Assembly: GCA_016286555.1 (NCBI GenBank)
Contig: JAEETA010000007.1
Coordinates: 1-64,000, forward strand
Length of the DNA stretch: 64,000 bases
Direction: 5' to 3'
From: Lachnospiraceae bacterium
GTDB lineage: Bacteria; Bacillota; Clostridia; Lachnospirales; Lachnospiraceae
Position numbers and translations under genes: made by a program. This document shows, piece by piece, positions 7,360 to 15,926 of the stretch (its first letter is position 1; the number at the start of each line of letters is the position of its first letter). The notes under the pieces were generated by a model. The model was given only the letters and a program-made list of their open reading frames with translations, did not search any database and had not been told where the DNA came from.

Positions 7360-8901
7360 CGTTTCCTGTATTGAATTTTTTGCGGGATGCTTCCCGTGAC
7401 GCGCCTCTACTTTTTGCAGGATCTGGTAGATCTGCTCCGTGAGCTTTTGATCTCCCTCCACCACCAGTGCGATCTTCTCCTTGGCCCGGCTCAGTCCGTG
7501 GAACAGGTTCATGATAAGAGCCGGTTCCGGAGATTCTTCGCTCTCGCGGTTTCTCAGGAATTTTGCGGCGTCATAATAGAATGAATTATCCAGCAGCATG
7601 ACAACCTTGTCAAATTCTTTCCCCGTGACGGCACCGGACTCGATGCGTGTCATGGCTTCCCCGGGGAAGGCTTCCTCCACGTCCCGGTCGATCCCCATGC
7701 CTCTGTCCCAGATGAACATGTAGCCTTCCTTCTCGTAGTACCGGATCAGGTGCAGTGCTTCCTCCCGGTTCCCACCGTAGGCTACGGACACATTGGGATA
7801 CTCTTTGCGGTAGATCACGGTCCTGGAAAAAAGGGTCCGCAGGAAGATGGACAGTTCGTTGTTCATTCTGATCTTGTTGGTCAGCTTAAACCCGTCGAAT
7901 TCTTCCAGGGATTCAAAGATCAGTGCTCCCATTCCCGGCCGTTCCGCTTCCGCCACGCAGTCCACGGTGTCATAGGAAATGATGATGGGGGCATTCCACT
8001 GCTTTCCGTACTCCAGAATCCTTTGAAAGGCCTTCTCACCCATGCCGTGGCCCTCATCCACGAAAATGGCTTCATACTCCCGGGTCGCCTCAGGGCAGGT
8101 ATTTTTCTCGCAATAGTAAAAATCGATGCGCTTCAGCCGCTCGTCCAGCTGCTGCAGTTCTTTTCTGTGGGATCCGAAATGGAAGATGCAGACAGGATCC
8201 TTCTTGGAAAGGGCCATGGCCATGTCGTAAAGCAGGATGGTCTTACCGGTGCCCGGGAGACCGGTAAAGCCCTGCAGGAGGCGGCCGTCACCGATATTTT
8301 TCAGGATCTGCTTTTTGATATCCCGCTGCTGAAAGGTCAGGAAGTATTCCTGCCGCAGGAATTTCCCGGGATCCGTGATGGGGGAGATCAGGTATCTGTC
8401 CTCTTTGAACATCTCCTCAATGTCTCCCTCGTAGGCGCTGTCCTGGTTGTCCAGAAGCATCCCCAGTTCCTCGAAGGTGCTGTTTACCAGCTTGCCGCTG
8501 TTGGACAGTCTGACGAGTCTGTCCTGCTCACTGATGAAGGTGTAGTAATAGACCGGCCTTCCCAGGGTGGAGAGATAATATCTGTTTTGCAGGAGCTGCC
8601 CCCGGATGGCTTCATTGGAGACGTTGCCGCTCTTTAGCTCGATGTTGACGATCTGATCATCGGCGATGCGGATCAGATCGAATTCCTTCCCCAGCTTCTG
8701 CATGTTGTAGGAGTAGTAGAAGGTCAGGGAGCAGGCGTCCCTGCACACCGGCTGCAGTTTTTCGCATAAAAGTCGAAGACCCGCGATCTCCCATTCACGG
8801 ATCTTCAAAAAGCGGTCCCGCCCGGACATCTGTCGTTCCATCTTAGACATCAGGGCAGGGGTATTTAGTCTTGTCAGCGCATAGATATTGATGGGTTTCA
8901 T
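7351..8901 (-). CDS. Predicted nuclease-ATPase fusion (PD-(D/E)xK-like N-terminus plus DUF2075/SF1-like ATPase)
   Basis: A 516-residue protein. The N-terminal 110 residues contain D75-LIRIADDQIVNI-E88-L-K90, the spacing of a PD-(D/E)xK nuclease core. Residues 213-221 are a Walker A motif GLPGTGKT, followed by a DEGHG Walker B and helicase-like motifs, e.g. LTNKIRMNNELSIFLR. This resembles DUF2075/Schlafen-like ATPases. I chose ATG 8901 because a GGGGA site sits 8 bases upstream; a TTG at 8916 lacks one. It is last in a group with three small membrane proteins. Nuclease activity is inferred from motif spacing only. Confidence 0.7.
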   Translation of the reverse strand: MKPINIYALTRLNTPALMSKMERQMSGRDRFLKIREWEIAGLRLLCEKLQPVCRDACSLTFYYSYNMQKLGKEFDLIRIADDQIVNIELKSGNVSNEAIRGQLLQNRYYLSTLGRPVYYYTFISEQDRLVRLSNSGKLVNSTFEELGMLLDNQDSAYEGDIEEMFKEDRYLISPITDPGKFLRQEYFLTFQQRDIKKQILKNIGDGRLLQGFTGLPGTGKTILLYDMAMALSKKDPVCIFHFGSHRKELQQLDERLKRIDFYYCEKNTCPEATREYEAIFVDEGHGMGEKAFQRILEYGKQWNAPIIISYDTVDCVAEAERPGMGALIFESLEEFDGFKLTNKIRMNNELSIFLRTLFSRTVIYRKEYPNVSVAYGGNREEALHLIRYYEKEGYMFIWDRGMGIDRDVEEAFPGEAMTRIESGAVTGKEFDKVVMLLDNSFYYDAAKFLRNRESEESPEPALIMNLFHGLSRAKEKIALVVEGDQKLTEQIYQILQKVEARHGKHPAKNSIQETKG

Positions 8902-8919
8902 AATCTTAATCCCCAATCA

Positions 8920-9351
8920 TTATTTCCCGATCATTTTATCCACCTCATCGGCAAATACCGTGAGGTCTTTCATATCCAGCCGTGCCTGATCCATGACGGC
9001 TTTCTGCTCCATGGCTCTCCCCGTATATCCCTTGGCATCAAACACACGATACAGGAAAGCAGCCTCTGTGTATTCCGCCAGTGCCTGGTACCCGGGGGCC
9101 TCCATGTTCCCGTTAATCTCGTTCATGTACTTGTCCCAGACAAGGCCGGCATAATCCCCGTGCTGCAGTTCAAAGCTGATCATGTCGGTGCCCCGGGAAA
9201 AAGAGGAGCTTTCGATGGCTCTCATCTTGTAAAACGCAGCTTCCTGTCCTACATAGATCATCACAAAAATGAGCAACAGGATGCTGATGTCCAGCGCCAG
9301 GATCACCGGATCTTTTTTCTTTTTCTCTTTTGGCGTATTGTTTCTACTCAT
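8920..9351 (-). CDS. Small single-pass membrane protein, unknown function
   Basis: The 143-residue protein has a lysine-rich N-terminus (KEKKKKDP) followed by a hydrophobic helix at residues 17-36, then a soluble domain of about 105 residues outside the membrane by the positive-inside rule. I do not recognise the family. It lies 11 bases downstream of a zinc-ribbon membrane protein and 18 bases upstream of the nuclease-ATPase start, so the four genes from 10927 to 7351 are probably one transcript. Confidence 0.6.
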   Translation of the reverse strand: MSRNNTPKEKKKKDPVILALDISILLLIFVMIYVGQEAAFYKMRAIESSSFSRGTDMISFELQHGDYAGLVWDKYMNEINGNMEAPGYQALAEYTEAAFLYRVFDAKGYTGRAMEQKAVMDQARLDMKDLTVFADEVDKMIGK

Positions 9352-9362
9352 CTGCCGCCCTC

Positions 9363-10139
9363 TTACCGGTAAAGCTTTTGGTATTTCTCATACAGCAACT
9401 CGCTCAGTTCATCCTTGTCCATCTTCCACATGGCAGCTGCCTGCTCATCCGTCAGGTCGAAATAGACCTGCACGATGTCACGGGTATCTCTTTTGATGTC
9501 CTTTAGAAATTCTCCGTGCTCTCCCAGGTGCATCATTGAAGTGGGGGAATCATTCCAGAACTCACCATCCACATAGCTGTTCCAGCCGGTGATGTAGACC
9601 GCGAGATCGTCACACCAGTCCTTGGGAGTTCTTTCCTGGTATCCGTCGAACCCATCCAGGAGGCACATGATGTCTTCAAAGATCACTCTGTAATCCACCA
9701 CCGCCGTAAAGACTCTGAAAAAATCATCGTAGTCGTCATTGCTTCTCAGGCGGTAATTCGTCATGTAGCTGTCCAGGGCCAGGTATTTTCTGTTTCTTTC
9801 CAGCTCCACGACCGTAGTATAGATTTCCGTTTTGTTTTTTTCTACTGTCTGGGCAACCTTTTTTTCTGTTTGCTCCTGCCGGTAATCAAAATCGGAATTT
9901 CTGCGGATGCTGCCCTTCATGTAGATGATGGCAGCAAGCATCAGGCCGATCACGATCAGCCTTCCGACTCTTCCTGCTGAGATCGACTTCTTTTTTGACT
10001 CCGATCTGGTCTGCTCATACTCCTCCCGGACGGACCGCAACGCCTCTCGCTGGCCGGCAGCTTCGGGATTGGGTTTACCGCAATAAGGGCAGACTTCATC
10101 TTCGATTTGCAGATTGTTTCCGCAGTATTGACACTTCAC
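9363..10139 (-). CDS. Zinc-ribbon membrane protein, unknown function
   Basis: The 258-residue protein starts MKCQYCGNNLQIEDEVCPYCG, a CxxC-x12-CxxC zinc ribbon typical of bacterial cytoplasmic zinc-ribbon headers. A hydrophobic helix follows at residues 56-74, then a charged linker and an extracytoplasmic domain of about 160 residues. The function is unknown. It has the same overall plan (ribbon, linker, one membrane helix, external domain) as the next gene upstream, though the external parts look different. Gaps of 17 and 11 bases on either side indicate an operon. Confidence 0.7.
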   Translation of the reverse strand: MKCQYCGNNLQIEDEVCPYCGKPNPEAAGQREALRSVREEYEQTRSESKKKSISAGRVGRLIVIGLMLAAIIYMKGSIRRNSDFDYRQEQTEKKVAQTVEKNKTEIYTTVVELERNRKYLALDSYMTNYRLRSNDDYDDFFRVFTAVVDYRVIFEDIMCLLDGFDGYQERTPKDWCDDLAVYITGWNSYVDGEFWNDSPTSMMHLGEHGEFLKDIKRDTRDIVQVYFDLTDEQAAAMWKMDKDELSELLYEKYQKLYR

Positions 10140-10156
10140 TTGTTTTCGGTTCCTCG

Positions 10157-10927
10157 TTAATGATAGTTCTTAAAGTATTTTCCGGTAACCTTGTACACCT
10201 TGGATCTGTTCACATTCGGAGGAAACCAGACTTCCTCCCGGAAATTCTCCATGTCCTCTTCCGTAAAGCCCAGGCGGTCTTCTATGATGGGAAGGATCTC
10301 CGTTTCCCTGATGGGATCAAAGATCTCAGCGCCGTCCTCTCCGTAAGCCTCGTAGTAGAAATAAAAACAGTAATAGGTGATCTCCTCGGCTTCATGTTTT
10401 GACAGCTTTTCCTTGTCCAGGTTCGGCAGGCATTGCTGCAACTTCATGTAACAGCTGGAAGCATAACCCACTTCGTAGTAGGGAGCTCCCCAGATGGAGA
10501 TCCGGTCCTCAGAATAGGCCTTATCATAGATTTCCGCCATCCGGGCGATGTCCTTTGCATCATAGGCTTCCGACAGCTGCTCTCCCGCGATCCGGGTGTA
10601 GGCGGCTGCGTATTCCTGCTCTTCGGCAGTAAGGAACATCTTAGGCTTGTCCTTCGTCTCTCTGAGTAGTTCCAGAAAACAAAGACCCACGAGGAGCACC
10701 AGCACGAGGACGGTGATGAGAATGACTCTGGTTCCGCCGGTAAATCCTTTTACCAGGGCTTTGGCCGGTTCCTTCTTCGTCTCTTCGATGTTCTCCCGGA
10801 TCTCCTCCACATCTTTCCGGAACTTCTTCTCAGCCCCTTCCCTGTTGATATAGTCACAGTAGGGGCATTTCGTCGCATCTTTTTCAATTTCCGCCCCGCA
10901 GTTGGGGCAAATGATCATTTCCTTCAT
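10157..10927 (-). CDS. Zinc-ribbon membrane protein, unknown function
   Basis: The 256-residue protein starts with a zinc ribbon, CPNCG-x9-CPYC, then a charged coiled-coil-like stretch (KKFRKDVEEIRENIEETKKE), a membrane helix at about residues 68-88 and an external domain. It is the first gene of the zinc-ribbon/nuclease group and begins 35 bases after the BMP-family gene stop, so it may be read through from the large receptor operon at 15.8 kb. I do not recognise the external domain. Confidence 0.7.
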   Translation of the reverse strand: MKEMIICPNCGAEIEKDATKCPYCDYINREGAEKKFRKDVEEIRENIEETKKEPAKALVKGFTGGTRVILITVLVLVLLVGLCFLELLRETKDKPKMFLTAEEQEYAAAYTRIAGEQLSEAYDAKDIARMAEIYDKAYSEDRISIWGAPYYEVGYASSCYMKLQQCLPNLDKEKLSKHEAEEITYYCFYFYYEAYGEDGAEIFDPIRETEILPIIEDRLGFTEEDMENFREEVWFPPNVNRSKVYKVTGKYFKNYH

Positions 10928-10962
10928 AAGAGATTGCGGTTCTCCTCACAGCCCCTTTCCGC

Positions 10963-12156
10963 TCATTCCACGATGGTGATAGCGTCCGACAGAATGTAGT
11001 GGAACAGAGGATAGGATGTGTTTGCATTTTCTATGTAACCGTTCCGCAGGTCGATGGTATCGGAAGGATCATCGATGGAAACACCGGTGTAGGCGCCCCG
11101 GAATACGAAGTCCACATTTCCCCGCTTGAATTCCTCAATGGCCCAGTTCATGGAGGAGATGGTACCGGGTGCCATTACCTGCTGATTCAGATCCACCATT
11201 TCCACCCAGCCTTTTTCAAAACCGGCATATGCGTCGGTTCCGTTGATATTTCCGGTAACCACTTCCTCGATGGACTTGCCCCTCATGAGCGCATCCACTG
11301 CTGCCAATACATACGGCTCCCAACAGATCCGGGAAGTGATGAGAGAGGTGGTGGGTGCCACTTCGGACATGCTCTGACCCCAGCCCACAAAATAGACGGG
11401 CTTATCTGCGGGAGAATCTTCACAGGCAATTGCAGGTCCGATGGTGTCCGTATGCTGGGAAATGATCACACAGCCATCCTCAATGAGCTTTTCGGCAGCG
11501 CTTTTTTCCAGCGCATAGCTGCTCCAGGTATTGGTGTAGGAAACCTCCATCCGGGCGGTGGGTACCACGGAACTTATCCCCAGGAAAAATGCGGTGTAGC
11601 CGGAGATGACCTCAGAATCCGGGAAGGCGGCCACAAAGCCCACCAGCGCCTGATCCTGGGTTATGACCCCGTCGTCGATCATCTGGGCGATCTTCTTACC
11701 CGCAGCGATACCGCTGACATAGCGTCCCTGATAGGCCTCTCCCTTAAAGGTATGGTAATTGGCAGGGGTCTTCTTCCCGTTCATGTCCATGTAGGAGGTC
11801 TGGCAGAACTGAATATCGGGATATTCCGGCGCCAGTTCCGGCACCAGCTTGCTGTAGCCGTTGAAAAAGATGATGTCGCATCCTTCCTCTGCCAGCTCCC
11901 GGAGAGGTTCTTCCATCTCGTCATCCATCACGTTGCTGCAGGTCAGGATCTCCACCTTCTCACCGTATTTTTTCTCGATGGCATCCTTCGCAAGGGAGAA
12001 ATTGTAGGTGTAGGGCGTGCTCTCGTCATTGTCGTAAACAAAGCCCACCTTCAGGCTGTCTCTGCCGCCGGAAAGGTTCACCAGACGGAAAAATACGATG
12101 AAGGCAGCCATCAGGATCACGCATGTCAGTACCGTAGTGATATAGACTCGTTTCAT
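10963..12156 (-). CDS. BMP-family solute-binding protein (membrane-anchored)
   Basis: The 397-residue protein has an N-terminal hydrophobic helix (residues 7-24) without a lipobox, so it is probably anchored by an uncleaved signal. The rest matches the BMP/PnrA periplasmic-binding fold: KVGFVYDNDES, GCDIIFFNGYS, FKGEAYQGRYVSGIAAGKK and a late VDFVFRGAYTG. BMP proteins usually bind nucleosides for ABC importers, but no ABC permease or ATPase is adjacent. Its ATG overlaps the stop of the 1206-residue receptor by 4 bases, so the pair is translationally coupled. A sensory role, presenting ligand to the receptor, is inferred. Confidence 0.82.
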   Translation of the reverse strand: MKRVYITTVLTCVILMAAFIVFFRLVNLSGGRDSLKVGFVYDNDESTPYTYNFSLAKDAIEKKYGEKVEILTCSNVMDDEMEEPLRELAEEGCDIIFFNGYSKLVPELAPEYPDIQFCQTSYMDMNGKKTPANYHTFKGEAYQGRYVSGIAAGKKIAQMIDDGVITQDQALVGFVAAFPDSEVISGYTAFFLGISSVVPTARMEVSYTNTWSSYALEKSAAEKLIEDGCVIISQHTDTIGPAIACEDSPADKPVYFVGWGQSMSEVAPTTSLITSRICWEPYVLAAVDALMRGKSIEEVVTGNINGTDAYAGFEKGWVEMVDLNQQVMAPGTISSMNWAIEEFKRGNVDFVFRGAYTGVSIDDPSDTIDLRNGYIENANTSYPLFHYILSDAITIVE

Positions 12157-15100
12157 GCCTTTGCCCCCTCCTCAGCCTGTATCTTCTTATCCTCTTCCAC
12201 GCGGCGCTTCAGCTCTTCCTGGGCCTCCTGATCTGCCTGCTGGATCTCGGCACGTCTCTGTGAATAGAGCTCATCCAGATTGATGATGCCACTCTCAATG
12301 AGGCGCAGAAAGGCATCCAGGACATCGGGATCAAACTGGGTTCCTCTGCCCCGCTTCATTTCCTCCATGACATAATCGGTGTCCATATGGTTGCGGTAAA
12401 CGCGGTTGGAGGTCATGGCATCAAAGGTGTCCGCCACAGCGATGATCCTGGCAGAAAGAGGGATTTCCTCGCCTTTCAGGCCATTGGGATAGCCCTTGCC
12501 GTCATAGCGCTCGTGATGATATTTCGTGCCGTCCACCACGTTCTCCACCAGCGTGAAATCCTTCAGGATCTCGGCGCCGCGGATGACATGGGATTTCATC
12601 TGCGCATATTCTTCGTCGGTAAGTCTTCCCACTTTGTTCAGCACGCTGTCGGGGATACCGATCTTTCCGATATCGTGCATCTGTGCCGTCTTCCGGAGAT
12701 TCGACAGGAACCTGGTCCGCTGCCACCATTTATAGCACTTCATCTCCTGGGCGATGAGCACGGAGTACTCTGCCACACGGAGGGAGTGCTGGTTCGTACG
12801 GACATCCTTCGCGTCGACTGCGTTTGCAATAGCCATGACCGTCTCATTGGCCATGTTCAGTTTGATCTGCTGCTGGTTCAGCTGCCGCTGCACGATCATC
12901 CAGGTAAACCAGACGATGAACAGCGAAAGAAGCAGCAGCAGGTAGATCTTAAATCCACGCTGCTCGTAGAATTCGCCTTCCTTGATCAGCTCGAACTTCC
13001 GCTCCTCCACCACCTTCTCCGCCGCACTGTCCAGGATGGCCAGATGGAAGGTGTAGGTTCCCGCGGAGAGATTGGTGTAGATGATATTGTTCAGGTTGCT
13101 CTGGGGGAGAATGGTCCAGCGGTTGTCGTGGCCCTCCAGATAATACCCCACATTGGGCTCCTGAATGGTGTAGTTCAGTATCTCCGGATAGATCTCCACC
13201 CGGTCCACACCCTGTCCCACCGTGATGGTACCGGAGCGATCCAGCGGGGTCTGCACGCCGTCCAGCTTTACGGAGGACAGCTGCATACGGTAAGATCTGA
13301 CCTCACTGTCATATTTGTCCACGTCGATGATATAAACACCGGTGTCACAGGGCAGGAAGAGTTCGCCGTTGCCATTGTAATAGTTCCAGGAATTGGCAGT
13401 CAGGGATGTTCCCAGACCTCTGCGGGCATCCAGAAGCTCCCATGCGATCTCGCCGCCGGAGACCAGCTCATCCCGTTCCACCACATAGATTCCTGCACTG
13501 GACATGACAAAGAGGGTATCCTCGTCCTTGGTCCAGATGTCGTAATTGTTGAAATAAGGGAATTTATCCAGGATCCGGACGCTTCCGTCGGGCTCCAGGT
13601 AGCAAAGGCTGTTACTGGTAACGATGAATACGCCGTCGGACTTCGGATCCCTCACGGTGCGCAGGATCACTCCGCTGCTGAGGCCTTCCTCCATCGTGAT
13701 CATCCGCTCCACCTGTCCGTCCTTCAGTACCGCTATGCCGTCGCCGTCGGTACCTGCAAGGATGGTTCCGTCCGCCCGCTCTGTCAGGGTCAGGATCATG
13801 GAATTGATGAGACCGTCCTCATTGCGGATGGTACGCTCGATTTTATGATCCCTGATGTAGCTGATACCGGTATCGCCTGCTGCCAGGATAGTGCCATCCG
13901 ACAGTTCTGTCACAATCCTCGCCTTGTTGCCGAAGCTCCCGCCATCCGCATTGTAAGTCCAGGAATCGCCGTTCGGGGCAAACTCCATCAGACCGTTCCC
14001 GTAGGTGCATACCCAGAGATGGTCCTGTGCATCCACGTACATGCAACGGATGCGCCTGCCCGACAGTTCCTCGGTAAGGGCATTGCTGATCTGATCCCGG
14101 CAGGAACTGTCCACCACATCCAGACCGTTATCGGTACCGATGTAGTATGCGTTCTGCCAGAAGACGATGGCATTCACCACACGGCGCTCCATGCCGATGG
14201 ATCCGTATACGTCCTTAAAAGGGGACTTGGACATCCGTAAAAGCCCCAGCCTGGAGGAGGTAAACCAGAGATTTCCCTGGTAGTCATAGAGCATATTGTC
14301 GATGGAGTTGTTAAAGTCGTTGGTGTTGACCCTGTGATAGCCCTTGGCGTCGATGTAGGATACACCCCTGTCGGTGGAGATGAACAGGGTTCCGTTGTCC
14401 AGGTAGTTCAGGTTGTTGATCCCACCCACATCCTCACAGGTGATCACCTTCAGGAACCGGAAATCATCTCCGGAGACGTCATAGCTGTAGATGTGATTGC
14501 CGGAGGTTCCCACCATCAGCGTACCGTCCGGAGCAAAAGCGCAGCAGTTGAAATCCTCCTCTTCCTCGGGGAGCTGCAGGGAGGTTTGGATCACGCCATC
14601 CCGCATCAGGTACAGCCATCCATCGGAAGTGATGGCGGCCACATGACCGTCCTCATCTGCGGTAATGCTGTCGGCATAATTGATCTCCGGCAGATTTCCC
14701 GCCACTTTGAGGCCGTTGTTCATCACCAGGATCTGGAGGCTTCCCGTGGTACCCACATAGTAATAGCCGTCAGAGCCCCGGGTGATGCAACGGACGGAGT
14801 TGGAGGGGAGTCCTGTGGACTGATCCAGCACGTTCGCCACCTTTTCACGGATCACGATGGACAGGCCGTTGTCGTTGGTGCCGATCCACAGACGACCTTC
14901 CTCGTCCACGTAGAGGCAGTTCACATTTCGAACGGATTCGTAATTGTCCACCCAGCGGAATTCCCGTCCGTTGTATCGGTACAAACCCGCATAGGTACCG
15001 ATCCAGAGCACACCGTCATTGGTCTGTGCGATATCGTTTGCTTCACCGCAGGGCAGTCCGTTGTTACTGCTGTAGACGCTCTGCACATAGTCGTTATAAT

Positions 15101-15773
15101 CTGTAACCTCGGACCGTCGTTCCGCCTGCGCCTTGACGGGGATCAGCAACGACACCCCCAGGGACAGACACAGAAGGATCAGGCCACTCGCTGCGCTGCC
15201 CCCCTGCTGGATGGCTTTGTCGCCGTCATTGGCCTTTTTCACCTGCCGGAGCAGGATCACCACATAGACGGCACCGATGGTCAGGATCTTATCCAGGAAC
15301 TCGACGGCCAGCTGACCGATGATGCAGCACAGAACAGTGGGCCAGTTTCGAAGCAGGAGATACTCGTAGACACCATCCCCCCATTTATTTCCGGTGCGAC
15401 CGCCCGCCAGCAGAAGGTTTACGGGTACGGACACCACCAGGGCCGTAAGCATCACCAGGGACGCTGCTTTCATAAATCCGTAGAATCTCTCAAACCACTT
15501 CTTTTTGGCTGCGATCCCCACGATGATCCCCAGCGCGATGCTGGTGATGGAATACGCCGCAGAGAGATTGTTGACCACACAGTAGGAAAGGTTTCCCGTC
15601 ATTCCCACGACGGCACCCACCACAGGTCCCGCCACATAGGCAGCCAGCGCCGTTCCGAAGGAGTCTCCCCAGATGGGCAGCTCCAGACGAACGGTGATCA
15701 CCTTTCCCATCACGTTCAGGCACACGCATATTGCAACAAACAAAGAAATCTGCCAGGTTTTCCTGTTTTCCAT
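12153..15773 (-). CDS. Multidomain receptor: ECF-S-like membrane domain, beta-propeller, Y_Y_Y domain and HD-GYP phosphodiesterase
   Basis: A 1206-residue protein. Residues 1-185 form a six-helix membrane domain resembling ECF-transporter S components. A further helix at about 195-215 leads to two-component-regulator propeller repeats (e.g. VLWIGTYAGLYRYNGREF) spanning about 225-840. A Y_Y_Y-like domain and another helix (about 945-965) follow. The C-terminus is an HD-GYP domain with MHDIGKIG near 1034 and HHERYDGKGYP, both catalytic sets intact, predicted to hydrolyse cyclic-di-GMP. The gene is coupled to the BMP protein. I know propeller-kinase receptors but not this combination with an ECF-S-like domain. 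Confidence 0.85.
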   Translation of the reverse strand: MENRKTWQISLFVAICVCLNVMGKVITVRLELPIWGDSFGTALAAYVAGPVVGAVVGMTGNLSYCVVNNLSAAYSITSIALGIIVGIAAKKKWFERFYGFMKAASLVMLTALVVSVPVNLLLAGGRTGNKWGDGVYEYLLLRNWPTVLCCIIGQLAVEFLDKILTIGAVYVVILLRQVKKANDGDKAIQQGGSAASGLILLCLSLGVSLLIPVKAQAERRSEVTDYNDYVQSVYSSNNGLPCGEANDIAQTNDGVLWIGTYAGLYRYNGREFRWVDNYESVRNVNCLYVDEEGRLWIGTNDNGLSIVIREKVANVLDQSTGLPSNSVRCITRGSDGYYYVGTTGSLQILVMNNGLKVAGNLPEINYADSITADEDGHVAAITSDGWLYLMRDGVIQTSLQLPEEEEDFNCCAFAPDGTLMVGTSGNHIYSYDVSGDDFRFLKVITCEDVGGINNLNYLDNGTLFISTDRGVSYIDAKGYHRVNTNDFNNSIDNMLYDYQGNLWFTSSRLGLLRMSKSPFKDVYGSIGMERRVVNAIVFWQNAYYIGTDNGLDVVDSSCRDQISNALTEELSGRRIRCMYVDAQDHLWVCTYGNGLMEFAPNGDSWTYNADGGSFGNKARIVTELSDGTILAAGDTGISYIRDHKIERTIRNEDGLINSMILTLTERADGTILAGTDGDGIAVLKDGQVERMITMEEGLSSGVILRTVRDPKSDGVFIVTSNSLCYLEPDGSVRILDKFPYFNNYDIWTKDEDTLFVMSSAGIYVVERDELVSGGEIAWELLDARRGLGTSLTANSWNYYNGNGELFLPCDTGVYIIDVDKYDSEVRSYRMQLSSVKLDGVQTPLDRSGTITVGQGVDRVEIYPEILNYTIQEPNVGYYLEGHDNRWTILPQSNLNNIIYTNLSAGTYTFHLAILDSAAEKVVEERKFELIKEGEFYEQRGFKIYLLLLLSLFIVWFTWMIVQRQLNQQQIKLNMANETVMAIANAVDAKDVRTNQHSLRVAEYSVLIAQEMKCYKWWQRTRFLSNLRKTAQMHDIGKIGIPDSVLNKVGRLTDEEYAQMKSHVIRGAEILKDFTLVENVVDGTKYHHERYDGKGYPNGLKGEEIPLSARIIAVADTFDAMTSNRVYRNHMDTDYVMEEMKRGRGTQFDPDVLDAFLRLIESGIINLDELYSQRRAEIQQADQEAQEELKRRVEEDKKIQAEEGAKA

Positions 15774-15875
15774 AATTCCCCTTGCCTCCCGGGCTTCGAT
15801 GGATCAGATAGTTTCCCAAATACCAATATATCACGCTTCGCAGATAAAACAAAGAAGCCAACACACTCTTCCGTA

Positions 15876-15884
15876 TGATATAAT
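15876..15884 (+). promoter_or_regulatory. Candidate extended -10 promoter for the hybrid kinase-esterase pair
   Basis: TGA-TATAAT is an extended -10 element 43 bases before the ATG at 15927. The -35 region is poor, as is usual for extended -10 promoters. The same divergent interval (15774-15926) holds a weaker minus-strand candidate for the receptor gene: TTGTTT, a 16-base spacer, then TATATT. Confidence 0.5.
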
Positions 15885-15926
15885 TTGTCTGTATCCGGTT
15901 CACCCGCATCTCTCACGAGGGCTCCG

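Noticed and set aside
12387-14240. Long plus-strand open frame opposite the receptor gene
   Set aside because: It is antisense to a clear multidomain protein, its translation shows no domain and is rich in His and Gly typical of shadow frames in GC-rich genes.
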